The translations under genes were made by a program, and so were the position numbers. From a virus, in the IMG/VR virus record IMGVR_UViG_3300046653_000028, positions 1 through 20,845 of that record: a stretch of DNA of 20,845 nucleotides. One strand, written 5' to 3'. Of the stretch, positions 14,153 through 20,684 are shown piece after piece (position 1 is the first letter of the stretch; each line of letters begins with the position of its first letter). The notes under the pieces are model-generated. The model was not told the DNA's origin, made no database searches, and worked only from the letters and a program-made list of their open reading frames with translations.

Positions 14153-14171
14153 GGAGGGTAAAACTCCCTCC
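14153..14171 (-). other. GGAGGG...CCCTCC hairpin
   Basis: A perfect 6-bp stem (14171-14166 with 14158-14153) around the 7-base loop AGTTTTA. The 5' arm GGAGGG resembles a ribosome site that would be masked by pairing, but no suitable start codon follows closely. Confidence 0.45.
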
Positions 14172-14218
14172 GGGGCAAAATGCCGGGTCGGGACGGGGGG
14201 AGAAATCGTTTTTGAAAG

Positions 14219-14231
14219 GCTTTTGAAAAGC
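14219..14231 (-). other. Small GCTTTTCAAAAGC palindrome
   Basis: A 13-base palindrome with a single central base, GCTTTT / AAAAGC. It could be a protein-binding site rather than a hairpin, since a one-base loop cannot fold tightly without opening pairs. Confidence 0.35.
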
Positions 14232-14256
14232 TGACAGCCCGGTTCGGTCAGTTCTG

Positions 14257-14296
14257 GCTCCAGGTGGCCACGGGCGGTCCCCAAGAGCCCTGGAGC
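14257..14296 (-). other. Perfect 8-bp stem enclosing one GGGACCGCCC copy
   Basis: GCTCCAGG and CCTGGAGC (14296-14289 with 14264-14257) pair perfectly around a 24-base loop that contains one copy of the direct repeat GGGACCGCCC. Confidence 0.5.
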
Positions 14297-14307
14297 GCCA
14301 TTTCTGG

Positions 14308-14325
14308 GGGCGGTCCCTTCCGCCC
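14308..14325 (-). other. GGGCGG...CCGCCC hairpin
   Basis: A perfect 6-bp stem with a 6-base loop (14325-14320 with 14313-14308). Its 3' half is the second copy of GGGACCGCCC, so the 5' arm could pair with either copy, allowing alternative folds. Confidence 0.5.
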
Positions 14326-14348
14326 GACACCAGGGATCGCCGCCCCAC

Positions 14349-14367
14349 CTATCCCTAGAGCGGATAG
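14349..14367 (-). promoter_or_regulatory. Dyad CTATCC-N7-GGATAG, candidate activator site
   Basis: A perfect hyphenated dyad of 6-base arms 43 bases after the F stop. Mu late promoters are activated by protein C, which binds a spaced inverted repeat (TTAT-N6-ATAA). The geometry here is similar, although the arm sequence is different. Promoter function is inferred from position and symmetry only. Confidence 0.35.
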
Positions 14368-14409
14368 TTAAGGGCTGGAAGGCGGCGAGCAGGCGGATTC
14401 GGACTGGCA

Positions 14410-15162
14410 TTAGGCGGCTTGCGCCAGCGCCTGGAGTAGCGCGATTCCAGAGTTGTAGCCAAAGCCCGGATCGATACCGTGCGGGACTTTCGTGATCTCG
14501 CCGGTGCGCCGGTTGGTGAAGTCGCGCAAGATGGTGGTTGGCGCGTCGGTGCTGATGCGGCCCGACTTCTCAAGGCGGCCAAACTGCATTTGCGATACCG
14601 GGATGACGCTGCAATGGCAGCACCACGCGTTGGGCGGATAATGCGTCAGCCACCATTCGTGATCGACGGGCAAACAAATGCCGTCCCAAGCCTCATGCTC
14701 GATGCGAGGATGCATCGAGGCATTGTGCTTGTACATTAGGTACGGCACATCTTGCTTGTTGCGATCAATCTCTAACCAGCGACCCGCTGCATAACTCTGA
14801 CGCAGATTGGTGTCGTAGATGATCTGCAAGCGGCGAACACTACCGAGCTGCGCTTCGACTGCATCACCGGTTACGGGATCTAATGCCGGGCCACGCCCCC
14901 ACCATCCCTTCTCCTGCAATGTCGGGATTAGCTTCTTCGACCATGTGTCTAAGGTCTCGCCATTCGCTATCGCGTCTTTAAGCGATACGCCAATATCGGC
15001 AAGCACATCATGGCCTGCCGTCTTCGCTACCGTAAAGGTGGATGAATGCTCGTGGTTCCACACATCAAGCCATGAGTATTCCGGCGCCGGTTGGTCAAGG
15101 CGTGTTTGAAACGCCTTTAACGCGCTTTGCGGATCGATATTGCGGGCGGTTAGAAGGGGCAT
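14410..15162 (-). CDS. F: Minor head protein, F-type (Mu gp30 / SPP1 gp7 domain)
   Basis: A 250-residue protein. The N-terminal half is helical. Residues 147-190 carry the domain's signature: NASMHPRIEH with His 151 and 156, WDGICLPVDHEWW, YPPNAW, and the CCHC cluster at 181-184, likely metal-binding. By family knowledge it acts inside the procapsid near the portal during assembly or ejection. It is clearly shorter than Mu F (about 420), ending soon after the domain, so the C-terminal region typical of Mu is absent. It starts 4 bases after the portal stop, with a GAGG nearby, and is followed by the structured gap. Confidence 0.85.
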   Translation of the reverse strand: MPLLTARNIDPQSALKAFQTRLDQPAPEYSWLDVWNHEHSSTFTVAKTAGHDVLADIGVSLKDAIANGETLDTWSKKLIPTLQEKGWWGRGPALDPVTGDAVEAQLGSVRRLQIIYDTNLRQSYAAGRWLEIDRNKQDVPYLMYKHNASMHPRIEHEAWDGICLPVDHEWWLTHYPPNAWCCHCSVIPVSQMQFGRLEKSGRISTDAPTTILRDFTNRRTGEITKVPHGIDPGFGYNSGIALLQALAQAA

Positions 15163-15166
15163 AGCC

Positions 15167-16729
15167 TCACTTCACTTGATCGCCGACAATGGCGCCGCCG
15201 ACCATCTGAAACCTTGCCGACGCCAACGCCGCTGCGAAGCGTGCCATGTCGGGGTCAATCTCGGCGATCTTCTTCTTGGCCTCTTCAAAGCTGGAACTGG
15301 CGGCGATGGCGGCTTCGATCTGCCCCATGATCGGCGCCATGTTGGGCTCCCAGTCAGTCAGCATCTGTTCCACGATGGCATCAATGCCATCACCTTTGCC
15401 AGCAGATGCAAGGGCCCTCGCCATGGCTGGGTTTGGAGAGAGTGCCAAGGGTGCAGGCGCTGAGGCTGGCAGCTGGAACAATTCGTCTCCGTCCTTGGGC
15501 TCGTTAAAGCCCACTGCGGAGCGGATGTCAGATTGTGCAATTCGAAAACCGAGTGGCACGAGCTTTTCGGCGGCGGTCAGCATGAGCGTCGCGTCTTTGA
15601 CATCATCGCGACCGATCCGAAGCCAGGGATAACGCGGCTGCGGGCCAAAGTTCAAAATCACATAGGGCTTGACCAGATATTCATTGAGCGCAGCCGATAC
15701 GGCATTGGCATCAGCGCGCTCGATGTCTTCGCGCACAGTTGAATGCTCGGTGCCGCTACCAAGCCCCTTGGCCCCCGTTGAGTCGGTCGTTCCGGTTTGT
15801 CCCAGAACCATCTTGCTCTCGGCTTGGTCAAAATACTGGCAGAGCCGTTCGAAGAGGTCAGCCGACGATCCCTTATTAGCGGCCTCGACGAAGTCGATAT
15901 TCATGTTTTGGGGGATGATCCCCGCCGCATCCGAGGCAATTGACGCCAGTGCGAGCAAAAGTTCCTTCTTGTCGCTGTCGCTGGCACCGTTGGGATATTT
16001 TCCGAGCCGCAGCGGCAGGCCATAAACTTCGGCGAACTGTATCCAGTCCTTGATGCCAAGGTTCTTGAACAGCCAGCACCAGGCCGCAGCCCTGGCAATG
16101 CCGCCGCGCACCGGAATGCCGGACTTGGCCTTTAGCTCAAGATAGACGTACTTGAATGCGGGTAAGCTCTCGTCTTCTCCGTTGTCACCGAGCAACATGG
16201 GGATGCGCTGGGTTTCGCGGTCGAATTTGACGAAGCGCGGATCAACATGCTCGATACGTGCAGGCTTCCAGCGAGGGCCGATCGTGTCCCAGATGTTCTC
16301 GCCGAGAGAATAACCCTTACCAACAGCATCCAGCATATCGAACATATAGCGGTCGATCACACCGCTATCGACCAAGTCTTCCTGGACGGCCTCAGAGATC
16401 GCTTTGTCGTTGTCATTGCCGTTCTTTGCCACCGCAACCGTCATGGGCAATTGCGCGACCTGACGCTTGCGCGTGCCGAGTACCGAGAGATACTGGAAAT
16501 CCTTCTCCTCGATCTCTTCGGCAAGTTCCATATAGCGCTTAGGGAAACCCTCATCGGCCTCACGCATAATCGACGCCAACCGGCGCGGATCAAGATTGCG
16601 GCTGATGCCCTCGTGGAACACGTTACGAACGCCGGTCAGCGTCGCGCCGGACGAGTGCTTCTCCAGAACTTGCTTGCCGGTGTCACCTTTGAAATAGGCA
16701 ACAAGGCTATTCCACATTTTCGGAAGCAT
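15167..16729 (-). CDS. Portal protein (DUF935, Mu gp29)
   Basis: A 520-residue protein, similar to Mu gp29 (about 510). Recognisable segments are LDPRRLASIMREADEG (about 46-61), MELAEEIEEKDFQYLSVLGTRKRQVAQLP (about 67-95, shown here as two adjoining parts of a helix), WKPARIEHVDPRFVKFD, and the WIQFAEVYGLPLRLGKYP segment near 240. The portal forms the 12-subunit ring at one capsid vertex through which the terminase pumps DNA. It begins right after the terminase gene with a perfect AGGAGG overlapping that stop codon. Confidence 0.92.
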   Translation of the reverse strand: MLPKMWNSLVAYFKGDTGKQVLEKHSSGATLTGVRNVFHEGISRNLDPRRLASIMREADEGFPKRYMELAEEIEEKDFQYLSVLGTRKRQVAQLPMTVAVAKNGNDNDKAISEAVQEDLVDSGVIDRYMFDMLDAVGKGYSLGENIWDTIGPRWKPARIEHVDPRFVKFDRETQRIPMLLGDNGEDESLPAFKYVYLELKAKSGIPVRGGIARAAAWCWLFKNLGIKDWIQFAEVYGLPLRLGKYPNGASDSDKKELLLALASIASDAAGIIPQNMNIDFVEAANKGSSADLFERLCQYFDQAESKMVLGQTGTTDSTGAKGLGSGTEHSTVREDIERADANAVSAALNEYLVKPYVILNFGPQPRYPWLRIGRDDVKDATLMLTAAEKLVPLGFRIAQSDIRSAVGFNEPKDGDELFQLPASAPAPLALSPNPAMARALASAGKGDGIDAIVEQMLTDWEPNMAPIMGQIEAAIAASSSFEEAKKKIAEIDPDMARFAAALASARFQMVGGAIVGDQVK

Positions 16730-16734
16730 GGCTT

Positions 16735-16740
16735 CCTCCT
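16735..16740 (-). promoter_or_regulatory. Consensus ribosome site of the portal gene
   Basis: TAGGAGGAAGCCATG: the terminase stop TAG, a perfect AGGAGG and the portal ATG (16729) 5 bases later. It fixes the portal start and is the only full-consensus site I found in the window. Confidence 0.8.
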
Positions 16741-18247
16741 ACCAAGTGCCGCGACTTGCGCCGCCATATTGATCGTCAGCGCGCATGCGCATGCCGTCGT
16801 CACGATTGTTACCGCCGATGTCGAACTTGCCGGGGCCACGCGGGACGGGGATGAAGCCGTGGCAGGTTGGCCCTGCGGTTTCCGCCGCGAGGCATGCAAG
16901 AGCCGCAGCCCAAAACATATCCGCGTGAACCGTCTCGTCATTGACGAGGCGAACGGTGTCGCCTGATCCCTTCGACTTCTTGATTGCCTTGAAGTCGGAG
17001 CGGATTATCGGGTCTGGTGAATAATGGATGGTGTGTTCTTGAGTGCGCTTCTTGAGAGCGATGGCGGCGTTGAGCCGGTTTGTCGGCGTCATCAATACCC
17101 CGACGACGCGGTCTGTGCCCTTTAGTGCCTGCTGATCTTCGACAACCTTTTCGCCCATGCCTGTCTGATCGATGCAGGCGCGCAAAACCCGGTAGTCGGT
17201 AAACATGCGGTCGAAGACGGCATCCTGTTCGGCGAAGGTTGCCTTTTTCTCCTCATAGCGTTCTCGCAGCCAGAGGTGACCATCCGATGTGATCTCAAAT
17301 GGCCAGATGACGGCAAAGTCTCGGCGGCGTGCCACGTCGCGGCCAATGGCGACAAGACCGCCCTGGTACTTTTCGGGCTTGCCAGCATCCTCATGTTCGC
17401 ACGCCGCGATATCAGCAGGGTCAAGATAACAGCCGGACCCCGCCTTCGGGATGCAGTCCAGCTCCTCTTCGGCGTCTTCGCCATAGCTGTCGCGGATGTC
17501 CTTGGCGAATTGCACCTTGCCGTCTGGCGTTGCCTCTTTGCCGGTGACCAGACAAATGCGCTCATAGAGCCCGTCGGCCATGGCATCTTCGAAATCGATG
17601 CGGAGAACTTCGCCGCGCTTGCGTCCGGCTCGGACCTCATCAATGAGGACGTTGAAGGGATTTTCTAGGCCGTCATGCGTCGATATAACGACAACTTGTC
17701 CGCCCCACATCAAAAGGGCCATCGCCGCTTTCAAGAGTTCGGAGAGCTTGTCGCAGAATGCGGCTTCGTCGATGATGACGACGCCCTGCTTGCCACGGAT
17801 AGATCGTGGCGCGCTGGAGAGGGCGACAATCTCAAAGCCGGATGCGAACTGAATGCGGAAGGCCTTGATAGACTTCGTATTGCCGTTCTCGTCCTGATCC
17901 TCGAAAAAGTACTCTTCCGTATCGCCGCGAACCCCGAGCGAATATGCCTTTGCCCACATGGCGCAGGCATCGATAAACTCGCGCGTCATTTCCTGCGCGT
18001 AGGAAATGTACAGCACATCGCTGCCATCATCGCCTTTGCGCAAAGCCGCTTTCAATACGGCCCACGACGCAACACCCCAGGTCAGACCAATGCGGCGCGA
18101 CTTTTCAATGATGAGGAGCGCCGTGCTATTGAGCAGGCCTATCGCCTTCTGCTGATATCTAAGCAGAAGATTGCCGCGCGGAAGCCCTTCCAGCGCGGCG
18201 GGTAAGTCCTGTCCCTTGTGCCGAGGGATTGTGTCGTCGGTAGTCAT
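16739..18247 (-). CDS. Large terminase subunit (Mu gp28)
   Basis: A 502-residue packaging motor. The ATPase part has a deviant Walker A (EKSRRIGLTWG, about 48-58), Walker B GVVIIDEAA (155-163) and a coupling motif VVVISTHDG (185-193). The nuclease part has acidic residues in IGRD (Asp 304) with Asp 310, ACID (Asp 360) and HADMFW (Asp 443), consistent with an RNase-H-like metal site. The EKSRR-type Walker A without the usual GKT is characteristic of the Mu gp28 group. In transposable phages this enzyme packages DNA headful-wise from integrated copies, taking flanking host DNA. The start overlaps the small terminase stop as ATGA. Confidence 0.94.
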   Translation of the reverse strand: MTTDDTIPRHKGQDLPAALEGLPRGNLLLRYQQKAIGLLNSTALLIIEKSRRIGLTWGVASWAVLKAALRKGDDGSDVLYISYAQEMTREFIDACAMWAKAYSLGVRGDTEEYFFEDQDENGNTKSIKAFRIQFASGFEIVALSSAPRSIRGKQGVVIIDEAAFCDKLSELLKAAMALLMWGGQVVVISTHDGLENPFNVLIDEVRAGRKRGEVLRIDFEDAMADGLYERICLVTGKEATPDGKVQFAKDIRDSYGEDAEEELDCIPKAGSGCYLDPADIAACEHEDAGKPEKYQGGLVAIGRDVARRRDFAVIWPFEITSDGHLWLRERYEEKKATFAEQDAVFDRMFTDYRVLRACIDQTGMGEKVVEDQQALKGTDRVVGVLMTPTNRLNAAIALKKRTQEHTIHYSPDPIIRSDFKAIKKSKGSGDTVRLVNDETVHADMFWAAALACLAAETAGPTCHGFIPVPRGPGKFDIGGNNRDDGMRMRADDQYGGASRGTW

Positions 18248-18807
18248 GTCGCAACGCCGAGCACTTGGGTCATGATCGACTTAACCGTGTCGGCCGACAG
18301 CCCCGGTGCATCCGTCCTCAAAGCCTTTTCAACGACCGTTGCGGCCTTCTGCGCCGTCGCCTTAGCAGCTTCTTGTTTGATCCGCATGATGCGGTCGGTA
18401 TCGAGCTTGCGAGCGGCGGAAAGACGCTGGAGCGCATCGGAAAGTTGGCGAAGCTCTTTAATCATATTTTCGGGCTCGACATCTCCGACCAGCATAGCCC
18501 GCTGTGCCTTGAAGATTTGACCCTGCAACATCTCGTAGTTGATTTGGGATTGCTCGTCGTCGGCAAGGTCTCCCATTTCCGCGCGAAGCATCTTTGCCAT
18601 ATCGCGGCTTTCGCGCATGGCTTGCGCCACCTCCTCGATCTTGAGCCGATGACGCCCTAGCGCAGAACGCGACACAGGCTCATCAAGCTGCACCTTCTGC
18701 AGCTCTTCTACGAGCTGGTCGAGCGTCTTGCGCTTATCGGCGCACAGCGCGTTGATCTGTTGCTGCTGATCTTCTGGCAAACGGTCGATGGTAGAGCGCT
18801 GCGCCAT
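18244..18807 (-). CDS. Small terminase subunit (DUF3486, Mu gp27)
   Basis: A 187-residue protein from MAQRSTIDRLPEDQQQQINAL. This N-terminus is the DNA-recognition helix-turn-helix part of DUF3486 proteins. Charged helices follow (EEVAQAMRESRDMAKML, QINYEMLQGQIFKAQRAMLV), then an Ala/Lys-rich C-terminus. By family knowledge it recognises phage DNA and recruits the large subunit. The ATG at 18873 would give 22 extra residues that overlap the upstream gene and look foreign; the ATG at 18807 is one base after the upstream stop and fits the family start. Its stop overlaps the large terminase ATG. Confidence 0.9.
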   Translation of the reverse strand: MAQRSTIDRLPEDQQQQINALCADKRKTLDQLVEELQKVQLDEPVSRSALGRHRLKIEEVAQAMRESRDMAKMLRAEMGDLADDEQSQINYEMLQGQIFKAQRAMLVGDVEPENMIKELRQLSDALQRLSAARKLDTDRIMRIKQEAAKATAQKAATVVEKALRTDAPGLSADTVKSIMTQVLGVAT

Positions 18808-18808
18808 C

Positions 18809-19114
18809 TCATACCCCAATCGAAGGGCGCTTGATGCCGTCAACAAATACGCGCCCTTTGGCGATATCGACACCGCGCGTCGTAATGTGGGCTACGACGA
18901 GTTTGTCGCCGTACCACTTGAGCTGTATCGCACCACGCTCTTCGAGAAACTTTAGATCGTCGCGCAATGCCTCACGCGTGAGGCCAGCTTCCAGACCGAC
19001 CATCTCAAGCCCATCTTGTAGGGTACTCTCATTGGCAGACCCGCCGCTATCAGACATCAGCCGCAGCATGGTGATCCTGCGATGCCCGGCCAACACTTGC
19101 GCAAAATCAGACAT
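18809..19114 (-). CDS. Mu gp26-like winged-helix protein (VpaChn25_0724 family)
   Basis: A 101-residue protein, MSDFAQVLAGHRRITMLRLM through KRPSIGV. The order is an N-terminal helix FAQVLAGHRRITMLRLM, a NESTLQDGLEMVGLEAGLTREALRDDLKFLEERG region typical of a winged helix, a short wing (KLVVAHITTRG) and the conserved VDIAKGRVFVDGIKRPS end. Mu-like phages carry this protein just before the small terminase. It may bind DNA, but its role is not known to me. TAATG overlap with DUF2730. Confidence 0.82.
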   Translation of the reverse strand: MSDFAQVLAGHRRITMLRLMSDSGGSANESTLQDGLEMVGLEAGLTREALRDDLKFLEERGAIQLKWYGDKLVVAHITTRGVDIAKGRVFVDGIKRPSIGV

Positions 19115-19464
19115 TACGGCCTCTTGTTCAGCAAAAAATCCTGTACGCGGTCGATGGCTTGGCGTGTTGCCTTTGCCTCGTCACCAATTCCGTCGAGGCG
19201 CTCGTTCATCGCCTTCATGTCTCCGCTCACGCCTTCAAGCTTCAGACTGAGATTGTGAACGTCATCCTTTGTCGGAAGAAGTTTCTGATCAGCCTCCAAG
19301 GTGGCAATGCGTTCGCCGTGTGTTTGAACGGTCTTCGAAATGTCGCCGAGCATCGTAGCGACATTCTTCTCGACTGTGATTTTTACCCACCACGTCACAG
19401 CTCCGACGAATAGAACGGCGAGCGTCGAGACGACGGGCCACCATGTCTGCACAAACTCGTTCAC
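19114..19464 (-). CDS. DUF2730-family membrane protein (Mu gp25-like)
   Basis: A 116-residue protein with one N-terminal membrane segment (about 8-27, WWPVVSTLAVLFVGAVTWWV). A long charged helix follows with heptad-like spacing (about 30-112, coiled coil). This is the layout of DUF2730 proteins that occupy the same place in Mu-like phages. The start is the GTG at 19464, two bases after the TraR stop; no better start exists. The function is not established; a membrane-tethered role is suggested by the topology. Confidence 0.8.
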   Translation of the reverse strand: MNEFVQTWWPVVSTLAVLFVGAVTWWVKITVEKNVATMLGDISKTVQTHGERIATLEADQKLLPTKDDVHNLSLKLEGVSGDMKAMNERLDGIGDEAKATRQAIDRVQDFLLNKRP

Positions 19465-19466
19465 GG

Positions 19467-19685
19467 CTAACCCCTCGTTCTTTTCTCAAAATCTTCTTGG
19501 CATCCGACACAGCGCTTGGCACTGGGAAGGGCTTTGCGGCGATCTTCTGGAATGGGGTCGTCGCAATCGACACAGTCCGCAGCGCCCGCGCGGGCGAGCG
19601 CCGTGGTAACCTTGAGGCGCGTGGCCGACAGCGCGGCGCCCCGGATGAATTCTTCGCGCTGTTGCGCACGGTCGCCGTCATCCAT
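19467..19685 (-). CDS. DksA/TraR-family C4 zinc-finger protein
   Basis: A 72-residue protein from MDDGDRAQQREEF. Four Cys residues at 38, 41, 59 and 62 (CVDC and CVGC) form the C4 zinc finger of the TraR group. TraR proteins bind RNA polymerase through its secondary channel and alter promoter choice without ppGpp, so this protein may tilt host transcription during lytic growth. The ATG at 19685 gives the family's usual short length; an upstream start at 19712 is less likely. The start overlaps the end of the Rz frame (ATGGATGA), so the two are probably translationally coupled. Confidence 0.88.
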   Translation of the reverse strand: MDDGDRAQQREEFIRGAALSATRLKVTTALARAGAADCVDCDDPIPEDRRKALPSAKRCVGCQEDFEKRTRG

Positions 19686-20472
19686 GGAGTTTGGCGACAG
19701 CGGCTTGAGCAAGCTCGGTCAAGGCTTGGGCGGTGGCTGTGCCGTAGTGGCCGGGACCACAGACGGTGACGACACAGTCCGGCAAGGCTGGTCCCACGCG
19801 TTCAGCTTCAATCGTCCTTGGCGTTCGATGAGAGCCCAGCCCAAGGCTTCGGCGGCTGCGTCCTTGAGCGGTGCGCTTTGCACCGCGACGATCACCTTGT
19901 TTGGCGGCGGGCACCACGGCCCCGTGGACGTTTGCAGCGGCGGGCCGTTGTCCGGGCACGCTGTCAGCGCTGCCGGTGGTTCCGCGCAGGTCAGGGCCTG
20001 ATGCACCTTTGCCGTCGCCACTTCCACTGCGGGTGAGTAGTCCGGTGTCGGGATTTGCGATGATGTCGAGCAGGCTACGGCGAATAAGCAAATCGTCAGG
20101 GCTACCGGGAAGAGCATTCGGTGAAGCATGGGCGGTCAACTCCTTGAAGTGGGCGACACTGGCGTCGATGGTGAATTGGGCCTTGGCGAGAGCGGCTTCG
20201 AATTCGCCATACCGTGCCTCAAGCGCCAGAATTCTGCCGGTGATGTCGCCGAGTGACGCGGCGAACTGATCGGCCTGCGCGGCTTGCTTGGCCTTGGCCG
20301 CATCACGGTCCTTGAACGCCTGATCGCGGGCGGCGGTGAGAGCGGGCTGCGCGTCGTAGGCATCGCTCCAAGCCTTGACGGTTTCGACACCGCGCACGAT
20401 GCCGATCACGACAGCAAGGGCGAGAATGCCAATGCCAGCCCATTTGGCGAGGGTGGGATAGGGGATGGCCAT
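19678..20472 (-). CDS. Rz-type inner-membrane spanin
   Basis: A 264-residue frame from the ATG at 20472 (TAATG overlap with the preceding gene). Residues about 10-28 are a membrane anchor (GIGILALAVVIGIVRG). Residues 40-120 are a long periplasmic coiled coil rich in Ala/Lys/Glu/Gln. IIRRSLLDIIANPDTG-like sequence follows. This is the design of i-spanins that fuse inner and outer membranes at lysis. The length is well above the usual 150-190: the last 115 codons or so overlap the Rz1 frame and have odd composition. The end overlaps the TraR start, which suggests it is translated through. Part of the tail could be a by-product of the embedded gene. Confidence 0.75.
   Translation of the reverse strand: MAIPYPTLAKWAGIGILALAVVIGIVRGVETVKAWSDAYDAQPALTAARDQAFKDRDAAKAKQAAQADQFAASLGDITGRILALEARYGEFEAALAKAQFTIDASVAHFKELTAHASPNALPGSPDDLLIRRSLLDIIANPDTGLLTRSGSGDGKGASGPDLRGTTGSADSVPGQRPAAANVHGAVVPAAKQGDRRGAKRTAQGRSRRSLGLGSHRTPRTIEAERVGPALPDCVVTVCGPGHYGTATAQALTELAQAAVAKLHG
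19719..20129 (-). CDS. Rz1-type lipoprotein spanin embedded in Rz
   Basis: A 136-residue frame inside the Rz gene in a different phase. It has an N-terminal signal (MLFPVALTICLF), a lipobox ending AVAC with the lipid-accepting Cys at 20, and a Pro-rich mature part (PTPDYSP, PDNGPPLQ, CPPPNK, QPPPKP). This is the pattern of outer-membrane o-spanins (Rz1), commonly overlapping Rz. The mature part, about 117 residues, is longer than many Rz1 proteins. Starts at residue 1 or 5 are both possible. Confidence 0.75.
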   Translation of the reverse strand: MLHRMLFPVALTICLFAVACSTSSQIPTPDYSPAVEVATAKVHQALTCAEPPAALTACPDNGPPLQTSTGPWCPPPNKVIVAVQSAPLKDAAAEALGWALIERQGRLKLNAWDQPCRTVSSPSVVPATTAQPPPKP

Positions 20473-20684
20473 TAGCGTCCACTCACCTTGATGCGGGCGA
20501 GCAAGCAATCGATGCCCGGAGCGGCGGCGATTACCTTCATGGCCTCACTGGCAAGGTGATCGATGCGCTTGCGAGCTTCATCGCGATCAAACGTGTGCCC
20601 CGCGCCAATTGTGATGGTCACCTTGATATCCGCCTCGCATGCATCGGCGACAAGGTGACGTGTAATAGCCTTCCCCTCACTCAT
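20472..20684 (-). CDS. Unknown 70-residue protein
   Basis: The 70 residues comprise a short polar N-terminus, a strand-like VTITIGAGHTFD segment, and a charged helix (RDEARKRIDHLASEAMKVIAAAPG) followed by a final strand. No Cys cluster, membrane segment or signal peptide is seen. The gene lies between the holin-like membrane protein and the Rz spanin with ATGA and TAATG overlaps on the two sides, so it is part of the lysis block. I do not recognise the family. Confidence 0.7.
   Translation of the reverse strand: MSEGKAITRHLVADACEADIKVTITIGAGHTFDRDEARKRIDHLASEAMKVIAAAPGIDCLLARIKVSGR

Larger units (their letters stand above)
14018..14409 (-). other. 392-base gap without a convincing gene, rich in hairpins
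   Basis: The gap lies between the minor head gene and the protease gene, where Mu has its late promoter P_I. The only sizeable ORF starting at the F stop (14410, 113 codons) has a non-coding look. Between 14024 and 14367 I count six inverted repeats, annotated separately. Also present is a direct repeat GGGACCGCCC (14281-14272 and 14317-14308). No clear -35/-10 pair or terminator U run was recognised. Confidence 0.6.

Noticed and set aside
14069-14410. Minus-strand ORF of 113 codons that starts in a TAATG overlap with the F stop
   Set aside because: The overlap is attractive, but the product is Pro/Arg/Gly-rich without any domain. The DNA is full of inverted repeats, and a second frame (14348-14055) is equally open. 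I prefer a non-coding structured region, with low certainty.
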